Virus record (IMG/VR): IMGVR_UViG_3300046327_000125
Span: 1 to 41,008 of that record
Length of the DNA stretch: 41,008 bases
Source: a virus
Direction: 5' to 3' (one strand)
Made by a program: the position numbers and the translations under genes. Under the pieces are notes generated by a model that was not told where the DNA came from, did not search any database, and was given only the letters and a program-made list of their open reading frames with translations. Shown piece after piece: positions 27,179 through 34,412 of this stretch. Every line of letters begins with the position of its first letter. Position 1 is the stretch's first letter.

Positions 27179-29655
27179 ATCCTAAATTCTGTTGTTAATT
27201 CTTCCCAAGATTTACCGTAAGCTCCTTCCGCCGGGATGTGGATGAGACGTCGTGCGATGGTGACGGGTTCAGAGAAGTAGTGTTTGAGACGGGCGATTGC
27301 GAAGTCACGGTCGGCGATATGCCACTGGCCGCATAGGGCGTCATGGACTTGGTGGAGAGGTTCGACGATGAGTGTGCCGTCAGATCGACGGTTGAGTGGA
27401 TCCTCCCAGAGTTTGAGTAAGGCCATATTCGTGACGTAGGTAGTATTCGCTTGCGGTTCGTGAGCTGTAGCGGAACGTAATGTTTCGTGCGCGGTCCTTC
27501 GGCCAAAGAAAGTACGGATATGCCCTGAAGCACAGCCCAGCTTCCCCTTGGTTTTCAGTTCTTGTTCCACCCACGTCTGCCAGGCTTTCACACCCTTGTA
27601 ACGTAAATTGTAAAGTCGTTGAAGCTCTTCGCATAATTTTGGTTCTACGTATAACGGCGTTCCGGTCATTTTGAACGAGTCCTTGAGGATCTGGTTCGCC
27701 ATTGTTTTGGTTCCGAGGAGATAATTAGTTCCGTGTTGGACACGTTTACAGGTGAAATAGAGATACTCAGTTTCATCGGTATTGCCGATATACTTACATG
27801 CTTGATGAAGTTGTGCACGATCCATCTTAGATGACTCTGCGCCGTGAAGATACATGTAGGCGATGACGCGTGCAGGCTTGATACCGAACAGGTAGTCGTC
27901 GAGCATGGTCGAATCGCCAAAACCTGCACTGTGGGCAGCAACTGTCCAACCGTCAGCACCGGCAAGGTCAAGCTGAAAGAACTCACAGCCTTCGTCGGCC
28001 CGAAACAATCGACGAAGTTTTTTCGTGACAGTTGTAAGGTTCGCACCAACGTTTTTAAGTTTACCTTTGGGATCGAGAACGGCGGAAGGCTCGGATGACG
28101 AATAACAATTAAGTCGTCCAGTCTCAGTTCCGACCAGATTGTAAGAGCAGCGCATTCTTCCGTCAATAGGAGATACGGGAATAGCGCAAGTCTGTTGAAG
28201 CTTTTCGCATTTTCGCCACGCGATGAGATCGCGGAGGACGGGGTCGTCAAAGAGTCTGTTGAGCTCAAGAAGTGCGTCAACGTTGGAGGTAACTTTAGTT
28301 TTGTCGACACGTCCTGCTTTAGTTGGATGTTGTTTAGGGAAGCCTTTGGTTTTGTAGAGGTAGTCACAGACTTGTTTTGGGGAGTTGACGTTGATTGCGC
28401 GTCCCGCAGCGATGTTGATGCGGAGTTGGATCTCTTGCTGCTTGGCGTGAGTTTTGTCGTAAATGTCCTTCGCCGTCTCGCTATCGAACTTCATGCCGCG
28501 GAGTTGCATGTAGTTGATCGCGGGTAAGAGTCTCATGTTGAAGTCAAAATGTGCCGCAGCCGATTTTGTAAAAGCCTTTTCGTGTTTCTCGGCAATTTCA
28601 AACGTAACGCAAGAATCTGTGCAACAGTACTTCCAGTGAGTAACCGTGTGGTCGATCTTCCTTTGGAATTTGTAGTATGGTTCGCGAGTCCATATTGCCG
28701 TCTGTGTCCCCAGCCCTTTAGGCAATTCGGGGTAAAGCTCCCAACCCGATAACATCGTGTCGAAGGCGATGTTCGCGAGGTGGATTTGATACTTCCACGC
28801 GAGACAGAAGTAGTCGTAGATACAGTTTTGTAGAATCTTAGGAATGTCGGTTCGGGCCATTGTGATCCGTAACTGCGCAATGATTCTAGCGTCATCTTCG
28901 ACGGAGAAAACACCAAACGGAATGATGAAAGCGTCATGCGCTGAGGTGGCAATGGAGAGACATGAAATCCATGTGACATAACCTTCGATATCCAGTGCGA
29001 TCGGCCGACGTGGCGGTAACGAGCGAAGTCGCTCGATAATTTCAAAGGCGGAAAGGTTAAGATCGTAATGTCGAACCGGGAGGGAGAGTTCTTTTGTGAG
29101 CCCTTCTTCCCGCGCACGGACGAGATCAAGACGTAGTAGAGGCATCCAGTCGTAGTTTCTAAATACATCACTCGGGTCATACGAGGGCATACATTTATAT
29201 CCTTCGCAAGGTGAGCCAATAGCTGTGCACTCGTATAGTGACCCGTGCCAGTTGGTAAAACTCTCACCGGGTTTGCCTGCCACATGCAGTGGGACATTTC
29301 CCAACGGGACAATGAGGTTAGGTTGGAACGCACGAATGTCGACGCGAAGCTGCTCGAGGTCTTCTTGAACCGTGTGAGAGTTGAATGGGAAATCTTTGGC
29401 ATCTTTGTATTTTACTTTGTGATTTGTTACATAAGAAAACGTGCAAGCCAGAGGGCTGATGCCGACGGAGTTGAGGAGGTTTTTGAGGACTGATCCACCG
29501 GTTCCGACGAACGGTCGGGACTCTTTGAGTTCAGCATCGCCAGGGCAGTCGAGGATAAAAAGTATGCGGTAGTCAGCCGGAACTTGCGCGAACTCTGTTC
29601 GGACGTTCGATACGTTTGGTTTCGTGTTTTGGTCATTAAGGTCTAGGTTGAACAT
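27175..29655 (-). CDS. Family A DNA polymerase with N-terminal uracil-DNA-glycosylase-like domain, 826 aa
   Basis: Residues about 30-185 resemble a family 4/5 UDG: LDCPGDAELKESRPFVGTGG, then IVPLGNVPLHV and MPSYDPSDVF where YHPS is usual. Residues about 215-360 form a 3'-5' exonuclease with Asp222/Glu224, Asn277/Asp281 and Tyr343-x3-Asp347. The polymerase part has the GR motif (TETGRLNCYSS), motif A around Asp563 (QLDLAGADGW), motif B KRVQHGTNYLLG (637-648) and motif C QVHDALCGQ (His771-Asp772). Several normally fixed residues differ: motif A Glu is Asp568, the O-helix Lys is His641, and motif C reads HDA not HDE. UDG-polymerase fusions are known from phage SPO1. It replicates the phage genome. 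Confidence 0.85.
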   Translation of the reverse strand: MFNLDLNDQNTKPNVSNVRTEFAQVPADYRILFILDCPGDAELKESRPFVGTGGSVLKNLLNSVGISPLACTFSYVTNHKVKYKDAKDFPFNSHTVQEDLEQLRVDIRAFQPNLIVPLGNVPLHVAGKPGESFTNWHGSLYECTAIGSPCEGYKCMPSYDPSDVFRNYDWMPLLRLDLVRAREEGLTKELSLPVRHYDLNLSAFEIIERLRSLPPRRPIALDIEGYVTWISCLSIATSAHDAFIIPFGVFSVEDDARIIAQLRITMARTDIPKILQNCIYDYFCLAWKYQIHLANIAFDTMLSGWELYPELPKGLGTQTAIWTREPYYKFQRKIDHTVTHWKYCCTDSCVTFEIAEKHEKAFTKSAAAHFDFNMRLLPAINYMQLRGMKFDSETAKDIYDKTHAKQQEIQLRINIAAGRAINVNSPKQVCDYLYKTKGFPKQHPTKAGRVDKTKVTSNVDALLELNRLFDDPVLRDLIAWRKCEKLQQTCAIPVSPIDGRMRCSYNLVGTETGRLNCYSSSEPSAVLDPKGKLKNVGANLTTVTKKLRRLFRADEGCEFFQLDLAGADGWTVAAHSAGFGDSTMLDDYLFGIKPARVIAYMYLHGAESSKMDRAQLHQACKYIGNTDETEYLYFTCKRVQHGTNYLLGTKTMANQILKDSFKMTGTPLYVEPKLCEELQRLYNLRYKGVKAWQTWVEQELKTKGKLGCASGHIRTFFGRRTAHETLRSATAHEPQANTTYVTNMALLKLWEDPLNRRSDGTLIVEPLHQVHDALCGQWHIADRDFAIARLKHYFSEPVTIARRLIHIPAEGAYGKSWEELTTEFRI

Positions 29656-29838
29656 TTAAGTAGCAAGGTAGAGATTTTCGTATTGTGTAATAACTTCTTT
29701 CGGAACTTCATCCCACTCGATTGTCTGCTCCATCGTCCCCATCATAGGGTAGAAAAGAACACAGGCGACCTCGCCAGATTCATCAGTGTAGAATCTGTAG
29801 AGGTCGCCGAGATAGATGATTTTAATTTCCTTAAGCAT
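29656..29838 (-). CDS. Small protein, 60 aa, unknown
   Basis: Sits between the methyltransferase and the polymerase. Its start overlaps the upstream stop (TGATG), and its TAA directly abuts the polymerase ATG. The product is compact and acidic, beginning MLKEIKIIYLGDLYRFYTD, with alternating strands suggesting a small beta fold. No family recognised. Confidence 0.65.
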   Translation of the reverse strand: MLKEIKIIYLGDLYRFYTDESGEVACVLFYPMMGTMEQTIEWDEVPKEVITQYENLYLAT

Positions 29839-31355
29839 CAGCCGTTGATTTCTTTTATAAGTCGTCCGAGTTGAACGACACCTTTGTTGTAATGGTCGGG
29901 GTCGATCTCACATCCCATCGGGATGAGTCCCATGTTAATACACGCGCGTCCGCAAGACATCTGGCCCGCGTAGGGGTCGTAAATCGTTTGCCCAGGGTGG
30001 GATATTGCTCCAAGTATTGCTTTCCACGCTGCCAACGGTTTTGCAAACGGATTGTCGTAAAGCTTACGGTCAGCTGTGCCGTCCGCTGTAAAAATTGACG
30101 AGGTTTGAGGGTTAACGAGAGCCGCATGGGATGTCTTACGCAGCACCATGACGCACTCGAAGTTCTTTGTCCAGTTAGTCCTTGGACTGGCGTTCTTGCA
30201 TGGATGTAGTTTGTGCCAGATAAGGGGCCAACGTTGAACTTTAAATCCAATGCGCTTGGCAATGGACTGAAGCTTTTCGTGGTGGTCAAGGTCATACCAA
30301 AAACACACATATCCATTTGGCTTAACTGTTCGGAATGCCTGTGTGAGAAAGGGTTCAAACATAGAAATGTTTTGTATGACATCATGAGTATCTACGACAG
30401 TGTCGATGTTTTTAAGTTCTGCCATTTGCGTGAGGTCGATACCGTATGGTGGGTCGGTCACGATGTGGTCGACGTATTCGTCGGGAAGAGTCGGCATGAC
30501 TTCAAGGCAGTCGCCGAGAGCGAAGAGGGATGTAAGGTCGAGGTTGAGTTTACCAGCTACGTTCGGCGTAATGCCGAGGAAGTCGTCAACGTCAGCAGTT
30601 CCTCCGAAGTCGTTTTTGTTTGCTTTGTTCAAATCGCCAAACACGTCATCGACGTCGTCTTGCGTTCCACGAATACCGCCTGACGTAACCGCCATCGCGC
30701 TCGCTCGTTCGTTAAGATTGTTGACATGCAAAGCCGCAGCCTGATCCTCTTTACGCTTCAGCAACATCTCGTAAGCATAGAACATCGACGAGCAGGCTAG
30801 TATTTCTGGGTCGCCCTGTACGAGATACGGCGTCAGTAAGTTAGCGTGAGATACGTGAGCTGCGCTGACTCCCATTAGTTCGCCCGTCTCACGCATGCCC
30901 CAGGACTTTGAGTCAAGGGCGTTTGCTTTCGCTTTCGCACGATGCGTCTTGTCGATAAGTACACATTTCTCATGCCAAAGCATTCCCTTACGATGGAAAT
31001 TCTCCATTAGTTCAAGCTCGAGAATCTCATGCACTGGCATGTTGTCACGTACGTTGACAGGGAAGAGTTGAACTTCAAGCATCTTCATGGAACGCATACG
31101 TCGCTCACCTCCTACGAGAATATATGGCTTGGAATGCCCTTCAGGTGCGACAGTTACAAGCGGTGGGTGAATTAATCCGTTTTTCTTAATCGACATTGCA
31201 ATGGATTCAATGTCTCCGAAGTCCTTACGCGATCTATCGTTCATGTCGATATCGTCCCACTTCAGCATCGTGCAGCCATGTGGATAACGAAAGTCCCACT
31301 CTTGCAGGATCGCTACGTCTTCGCCTTTGTTTTCAATTATTACTGGTATTATCAC
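29838..31355 (-). CDS. ParB-like nuclease domain fused to DNA methyltransferase, about 505 aa
   Basis: Residues about 40-120 are a ParB/Srx-type domain (RSRKDFGDIESIAMSIKKNG, then YILVGGERRMRSMKML), followed by a helical KorB-like region. The C-terminal half is an amino-methyltransferase: catalytic motif IV DPPYGIDL at about residue 301, then the AdoMet-binding motif I as DPYAGQMSCG. Motif IV before I marks the beta class, which makes N6-methyladenine or N4-methylcytosine. Such fusions are known from phages and plasmids; the likely job is to modify phage DNA against host restriction or mark it. The frame is open to TTG 31415, but that lies in a hairpin; GTG 31355 after an A/C-rich leader is chosen. 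ATG 31268 is the alternative. Confidence 0.8.
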   Translation of the reverse strand: MIIPVIIENKGEDVAILQEWDFRYPHGCTMLKWDDIDMNDRSRKDFGDIESIAMSIKKNGLIHPPLVTVAPEGHSKPYILVGGERRMRSMKMLEVQLFPVNVRDNMPVHEILELELMENFHRKGMLWHEKCVLIDKTHRAKAKANALDSKSWGMRETGELMGVSAAHVSHANLLTPYLVQGDPEILACSSMFYAYEMLLKRKEDQAAALHVNNLNERASAMAVTSGGIRGTQDDVDDVFGDLNKANKNDFGGTADVDDFLGITPNVAGKLNLDLTSLFALGDCLEVMPTLPDEYVDHIVTDPPYGIDLTQMAELKNIDTVVDTHDVIQNISMFEPFLTQAFRTVKPNGYVCFWYDLDHHEKLQSIAKRIGFKVQRWPLIWHKLHPCKNASPRTNWTKNFECVMVLRKTSHAALVNPQTSSIFTADGTADRKLYDNPFAKPLAAWKAILGAISHPGQTIYDPYAGQMSCGRACINMGLIPMGCEIDPDHYNKGVVQLGRLIKEING

Positions 31356-31387
31356 GGAAAGTTGTGTTTGGTTTTGTTGTAAAGTAA

Positions 31388-31413
31388 GGCCGAGGGTGTT
31401 TCCACCCCCGACC
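31388..31413 (-). terminator. Hairpin between DUF669-like and ParB-methyltransferase genes
   Basis: On the leftward transcript a 10-bp stem (base GGTCGG, top GGGT/ACCC, two G-U pairs) closes a GGAAAC loop directly after the DUF669-like stop. The G-U pairs become A-C mismatches on the other strand, so it belongs to leftward RNA. The following run TTACTTTAC is a weak U-tract, suggesting attenuation or an mRNA-processing hairpin more than a full stop. Confidence 0.55.
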
Positions 31414-31426
31414 AATATGTTACCGA

Positions 31427-31924
31427 TTACTCGCTGATCGGCTCCAGCTTGGCAATGTTGTTCTGAGTGCCATACTCATCGCTCGTCTCCACCTTCAACT
31501 TGGCCATGACTTGACGTCCGACATAGTTGAATGGATTGAACGGAGGACGATTGCCTTGTTCCGTCCCTTCGACCGCGTCTTGCAAACGTGCAAGGTCAGC
31601 TTTGAAGTCCGGTGCCTTGGCGTTATCGCTTTGTTGCAGACCGTAATACTTACGGATCGGGAAGCCGGGTGAGATTGTTTTTTCTCCCGTCACATCAGAC
31701 GACTCCGAAGTCGTGGCGAACACAACGACAAGGTTAAACCCAGTCTGAGCTTTGTTTTGCTCACGCTTCACTTCCTTCACTTCCAAGACATACATGCCTT
31801 CTGGAAGTGCTGGCCGTGAAGTATCGACTCCGGACAGGTCAAGTCCCAATCCAAGTGGATCACTTCCGCCGCCGTCGCCATGTTCAGTTGCTTCATTACG
31901 AACGATTTTATATTTATTAAACAT
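31427..31924 (-). CDS. DUF669-like, putative ssDNA-binding protein, 165 aa
   Basis: After a Gly/Asp-rich start, the body begins LPEGMYVLEVKEVKREQNK and continues with GFNLVVVFATT and ending YVGRQVMAKLKVETSDEYG, the strand pattern of DUF669 family phage proteins. That family is commonly encoded beside Sak4-like ATPases and is suspected to act as or with a single-strand binding protein. No direct biochemistry can be read here. The leader is GTAAAACAAACAAAACAAAA type with no Shine-Dalgarno, suggesting strong expression, and a hairpin follows the stop. Confidence 0.6.
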   Translation of the reverse strand: MFNKYKIVRNEATEHGDGGGSDPLGLGLDLSGVDTSRPALPEGMYVLEVKEVKREQNKAQTGFNLVVVFATTSESSDVTGEKTISPGFPIRKYYGLQQSDNAKAPDFKADLARLQDAVEGTEQGNRPPFNPFNYVGRQVMAKLKVETSDEYGTQNNIAKLEPISE

Positions 31925-31975
31925 CTTGTTTTATTTTGTTTTGTTTGTTTTACGTTTTGTCGTTTGGATGGACCC

Positions 31976-31998
31976 GTGAGGTTTATGATATAAACGCC
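31976..31998 (-). promoter_or_regulatory. Palindromic element (copy 2) before the DUF669-like gene
   Basis: On the leftward strand this reads GGCGTTTATATCATAAACCT followed by CAC; the core GTTTAT-ATC-ATAAAC (31981-31995) is a perfect inverted repeat. It is nearly identical to the element before the terminase gene on the other strand. It sits about 57 bp upstream of the DUF669-like start. Confidence 0.5.
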
Positions 31999-32011
31999 AC
32001 TAGGTCGGAAA

Positions 32012-32206
32012 TTAAGTGCCTAGGTTTTGGCCGAGCATCATTTCGCCTTCGATCGGTTTGGGCGCGTCGTCACCTTTTTCTTGGAAGGCTTTGACTGAGA
32101 GGATCTCGGGGAAGTCGTAGGTGAGGGAGGCGAACATTTCCTGTTCGATTTGTTGGATCGAGGCAGAAGGGTCGAGCTCGAGGGTTACGATGAAGGAGCG
32201 TTGCAT
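32012..32206 (-). CDS. Small protein, 64 aa, unknown
   Basis: The frame is open further upstream, but ATG 32206 (MQRSFIVTLELDPSAS) lies inside the end of the preceding 57-aa gene and gives a protein-like product with regular strand-helix alternation; the upstream extension is Arg/Ser/Gln-rich and shares bases with that gene. It is acidic toward the end. It lies directly before the palindrome and the DUF669-like gene. No family recognised. Confidence 0.6.
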   Translation of the reverse strand: MQRSFIVTLELDPSASIQQIEQEMFASLTYDFPEILSVKAFQEKGDDAPKPIEGEMMLGQNLGT

Positions 32207-32358
32207 GACGTGTCGACGTTGTTGAGGTTGGGGAACATGAGTTGACGGCCTAGATTGCGTTGATGTTCGAACATGGCGAGACGACATGCGCCGGCGTCTG
32301 CGTAGATAGGCCGCGTGAATTGGTAGAGGAACATAAAGTGTTGACGGGAGATTTTCAT
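32185..32358 (-). CDS. Small protein, 57 aa, recovered between Sak4-like ATPase and 64-aa gene
   Basis: ATG 32358 overlaps the stop of the RecA-fold ATPase gene as ATGA. The frame ends at TAA 32185-32187, inside the start of the next gene. The peptide begins MKISRQHFMFLYQFTRPIYA and has several Met/Phe/Arg residues. Coupling on both sides and lack of a competing frame support it. No function can be assigned. Confidence 0.6.
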   Translation of the reverse strand: MKISRQHFMFLYQFTRPIYADAGACRLAMFEHQRNLGRQLMFPNLNNVDTSCNAPSS

Positions 32359-33170
32359 ACGGCTGGTTTGAGTTCTTTCAACACTTCGATCACTTCGTCA
32401 AACGAGTTGATGCGTTTGAGTCCGGGGAAGGATGATTTGATTCCACGATGGTCAGTGTCGGATATTGGTAGCGTGCGGACTTTGAATTCGTGCTTGACTG
32501 AATCACCCACGCCAATGACGGAAAGGAATACATGCCAACAATCTGTAAAGAGTCCAGACATAGTTGTCTTAGATTGTCCGGGGACGTTGATGAACTGTTT
32601 GAATCTGCCGTCGACTTCATCTTTTTCGTAGTTGTTGTGGGAGATTAGGACAAAGGTCTTGCCGCATGTGCGCATTGTTGAGACGAAACCTTTTAGGAGG
32701 AATAGGAACTTACCCCAGTCTTGGATGCGCATACCCTTGGCGTTGGCTATGTCCATGAGCTTGTCGGCTTTAGCGCGCACGTCGGCGTCTTTGTCGAGGT
32801 AAGTTTTGAGAGAGAATTGGCTACCGTGTTCCTGACGCATGACTTCGGACATGACAATGTCGGAAAAGGTAGTGAGGGAATCGACGATCACGGTTTCTAC
32901 CGCTTCCGAAGCCACCGCAGCGTTGAGAGAAGTAACGCAATGCTGATAGCGTAGAAGAGGATGAATCCATACCCCTGTGTCAGTTGTGGTGGCGGAGTCG
33001 TAGTTGAAGTCGCGGATCTTGGTTTGCTCGACAGGGGCGGAGAGGTTACCGTCGCAGTCGAAGAAGTATGGTTTGGGGAAGTGCAACGCCAGTGTGGTTT
33101 TACGTACGCCGGGGTCGCCGATCACTATAATTGCGCGGTCAGACCGCTTCAGATTTGTGCCGTTTTGCAT
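32355..33170 (-). CDS. RecA-fold ATPase, AAA_24/Sak4-like recombinase, 271 aa
   Basis: Walker A is IVIGDPGVRKTTLALHF (Lys24 catalytic, Arg in the usual Gly position), followed by YFFDCDGN and a Walker B-type strand ETVIVDSLTTFSD. A later FVLISHNNYEKDEVDG strand is where RecA-like proteins place a sensor. Size and pattern match the phage AAA_24 family, which includes Sak4 single-strand annealing/recombination ATPases. The nearby DUF669-like gene and Cas4/RecB-like nuclease would complete a recombination set: resect, coat, anneal. Start ATG 33170 shares its A with the previous TAA. Family membership is fairly sure; the Sak4 role is inferred. Confidence 0.75.
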   Translation of the reverse strand: MQNGTNLKRSDRAIIVIGDPGVRKTTLALHFPKPYFFDCDGNLSAPVEQTKIRDFNYDSATTTDTGVWIHPLLRYQHCVTSLNAAVASEAVETVIVDSLTTFSDIVMSEVMRQEHGSQFSLKTYLDKDADVRAKADKLMDIANAKGMRIQDWGKFLFLLKGFVSTMRTCGKTFVLISHNNYEKDEVDGRFKQFINVPGQSKTTMSGLFTDCWHVFLSVIGVGDSVKHEFKVRTLPISDTDHRGIKSSFPGLKRINSFDEVIEVLKELKPAV

Positions 33171-33718
33171 TAAAGTTTTGGTTCGATTTTGCTCCAGATG
33201 TGAGAGAAGTTAAGGTCAAGTGTATTCCAGTTGGATGGAACGCAAACGGCTTGGCCACCGGCGTCGATGAACTTGTCGACATTCTTTTGAAGATCGTCAA
33301 TAAGTAAAACGTCTGGTTTTGCCATGAGGTGTTTTGCGCTACCGAACATGCAGTCAGTCATTTTGATTCCTAACTTGGTTTTTAGCCAGCCAATCTTTTC
33401 GGGAATGCATGACGGATGATAAGAAGGAGACGAAGCGACAGTGAATGGTATGTTAAGAGAATGCAACTTGTCGATCAGCTGCAAAGCATGGTTCATGCGA
33501 GGCAAATTAGTCCAAAAGAAATTACCTTCGATTGTGTTCCAAAAAGAGGTTGCAGTAATACCAAATACTTCGGCCATGTCAAATTTACCGTGGCGTGTAA
33601 CGTAGTCAGCTGGTGTGATATGTCGTTTAGGGTGGCGTGCGTTTAATCTAACCAGAGCTGATGAAAAGAAGTCTGCAAGGACTCCATCCATGTCAAGTAA
33701 AATATGTTTGATTTGCAT
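33170..33718 (-). CDS. HAD-superfamily 5'(3')-deoxyribonucleotidase-like, 182 aa
   Basis: Motif I HILLDMDGVLADF supplies the DxD pair (Asp9, Asp11). FTVASSPS is motif II, the Lys after the WLKTKLG region is motif III, and VLLIDDLQKNVDKF is motif IV. This set and length match phage and bacterial 5'(3')-nucleotidases (NT5C-type), which remove phosphate from deoxynucleoside monophosphates and so alter nucleotide pools. A HAD phosphatase with another substrate is possible. The stop shares bases with the Sak4-like ATG, and the start lies one base after the 58-aa gene's stop. Confidence 0.85.
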   Translation of the reverse strand: MQIKHILLDMDGVLADFFSSALVRLNARHPKRHITPADYVTRHGKFDMAEVFGITATSFWNTIEGNFFWTNLPRMNHALQLIDKLHSLNIPFTVASSPSYHPSCIPEKIGWLKTKLGIKMTDCMFGSAKHLMAKPDVLLIDDLQKNVDKFIDAGGQAVCVPSNWNTLDLNFSHIWSKIEPKL

Positions 33719-33719
33719 T

Positions 33720-33896
33720 TTAGTAAAGATTGCCGTTGTATGGACGGTATGGTTGGAAGCGACGTGATTTGTGGTTGAGACGACGTTGCACGACAGCGTT
33801 TTGCTGGATGTGCATGAGTCGTTGATGTACGCGATGGCGATATGGCATCGGGAAGTCTGAGGAGTTAACGAGGTCCCACTCGATTAGTTGTGTCAT
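33720..33896 (-). CDS. Small very basic protein, 58 aa
   Basis: ATG 33896 opens a 58-codon frame ending at TAA 33720-33722, one base before the HAD start. The product is MTQLIEWDLVNSSDF followed by an Arg/His/Gln/Tyr-rich segment (VVQRRLNHKSRRFQPYRP), giving a strong positive charge that suggests nucleic-acid binding. The leader is A/C-rich (CCCAAACCAAACCAACAAC) as for other genes here. It is the first gene after the structured noncoding region. Confidence 0.6.
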   Translation of the reverse strand: MTQLIEWDLVNSSDFPMPYRHRVHQRLMHIQQNAVVQRRLNHKSRRFQPYRPYNGNLY

Positions 33897-34412
33897 GTTG
33901 TTGGTTTGGTTTGGGAGAGTGTAGCCGCTTACGGCGGCAAGTCGTCCTGATTGTCGATCTTATTTAAGTGAGCACTCACAGGATTATGTCCGACCAATCA
34001 CTATCACGTTTACATGAGTTTAACGACTTCTAAAACGGCATCGAACCTTAGGTCGTGTGGATGTTAGCGCATTACTGATACCGTTACGTATTACAACCGA
34101 GCTAACTTTTCTATAACAACACCACACTCCAACCCCGGCCAGGTCGCTCACTGACCGGATTTCTCTGTTCGGCTCCGGGTTGGCATTAGTGCCCTCACTG
34201 CGGAGGCTGGAGTGTGGTGACATACTTACGGGCATGTCAGCACGGGCATAGAATAATCCGCTATGCCGGCGGCACCATTTACATTTTTACGTGTTGAACT
34301 GTCTGGAGAACATCGTTCACGTGCATGTGGTGGGAGCGACCCACCATGACGGTTTACCGAACCGCCTGTATCTGTCATGCAATCAGTGTGGGACTCGAAC
34401 CCACAACGATGT
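33897..34412 (-). ncRNA. Hairpin-dense noncoding region, candidate structured RNA
   Basis: No convincing gene fits these 516 bases. Instead there are many inverted repeats. From high to low coordinate: 34387-34405 (6 bp), 34350-34364 (5 bp), 34328-34346 (7 bp), 34322-34327 with 34376-34381 (6 bp, enclosing the two before it), 34245-34267 (7 bp), 34218-34239 (6 bp), 34120-34131 with 34208-34219 (12 bp, enclosing smaller hairpins), 34063-34106 (6 bp) and 34024-34055. The strand is inferred from flanking leftward genes. It could be a long 5' leader, several small RNAs, or a DNA-level signal such as an origin. Confidence 0.45.
34120..34219 (-). repeat. 12-bp perfect inverted repeat enclosing nested hairpins
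   Basis: CACCACACTCCA (34120-34131) is the exact reverse complement of TGGAGTGTGGTG (34208-34219). Inside are GGTC/GACC with flanking CC/GG (34139-34158), an ACCC/GGGT stem (34132-34180) and GGCA-TTAG-TGCC (34182-34193), so the segment can fold as a branched RNA of about 100 nt. The outer stem is equally stable on both strands. Confidence 0.65.

Noticed and set aside
31355-31415. TTG 31415 as methyltransferase start
   Set aside because: The codon sits in a strong hairpin and the added residues are low in domain content; GTG 31355 follows an A/C-rich leader.
34381-34405. attP site for integration into a host tRNA gene
   Set aside because: A tRNA 3'-end-like sequence is typical of attP, but no integrase, excisionase or repressor is visible in the window.
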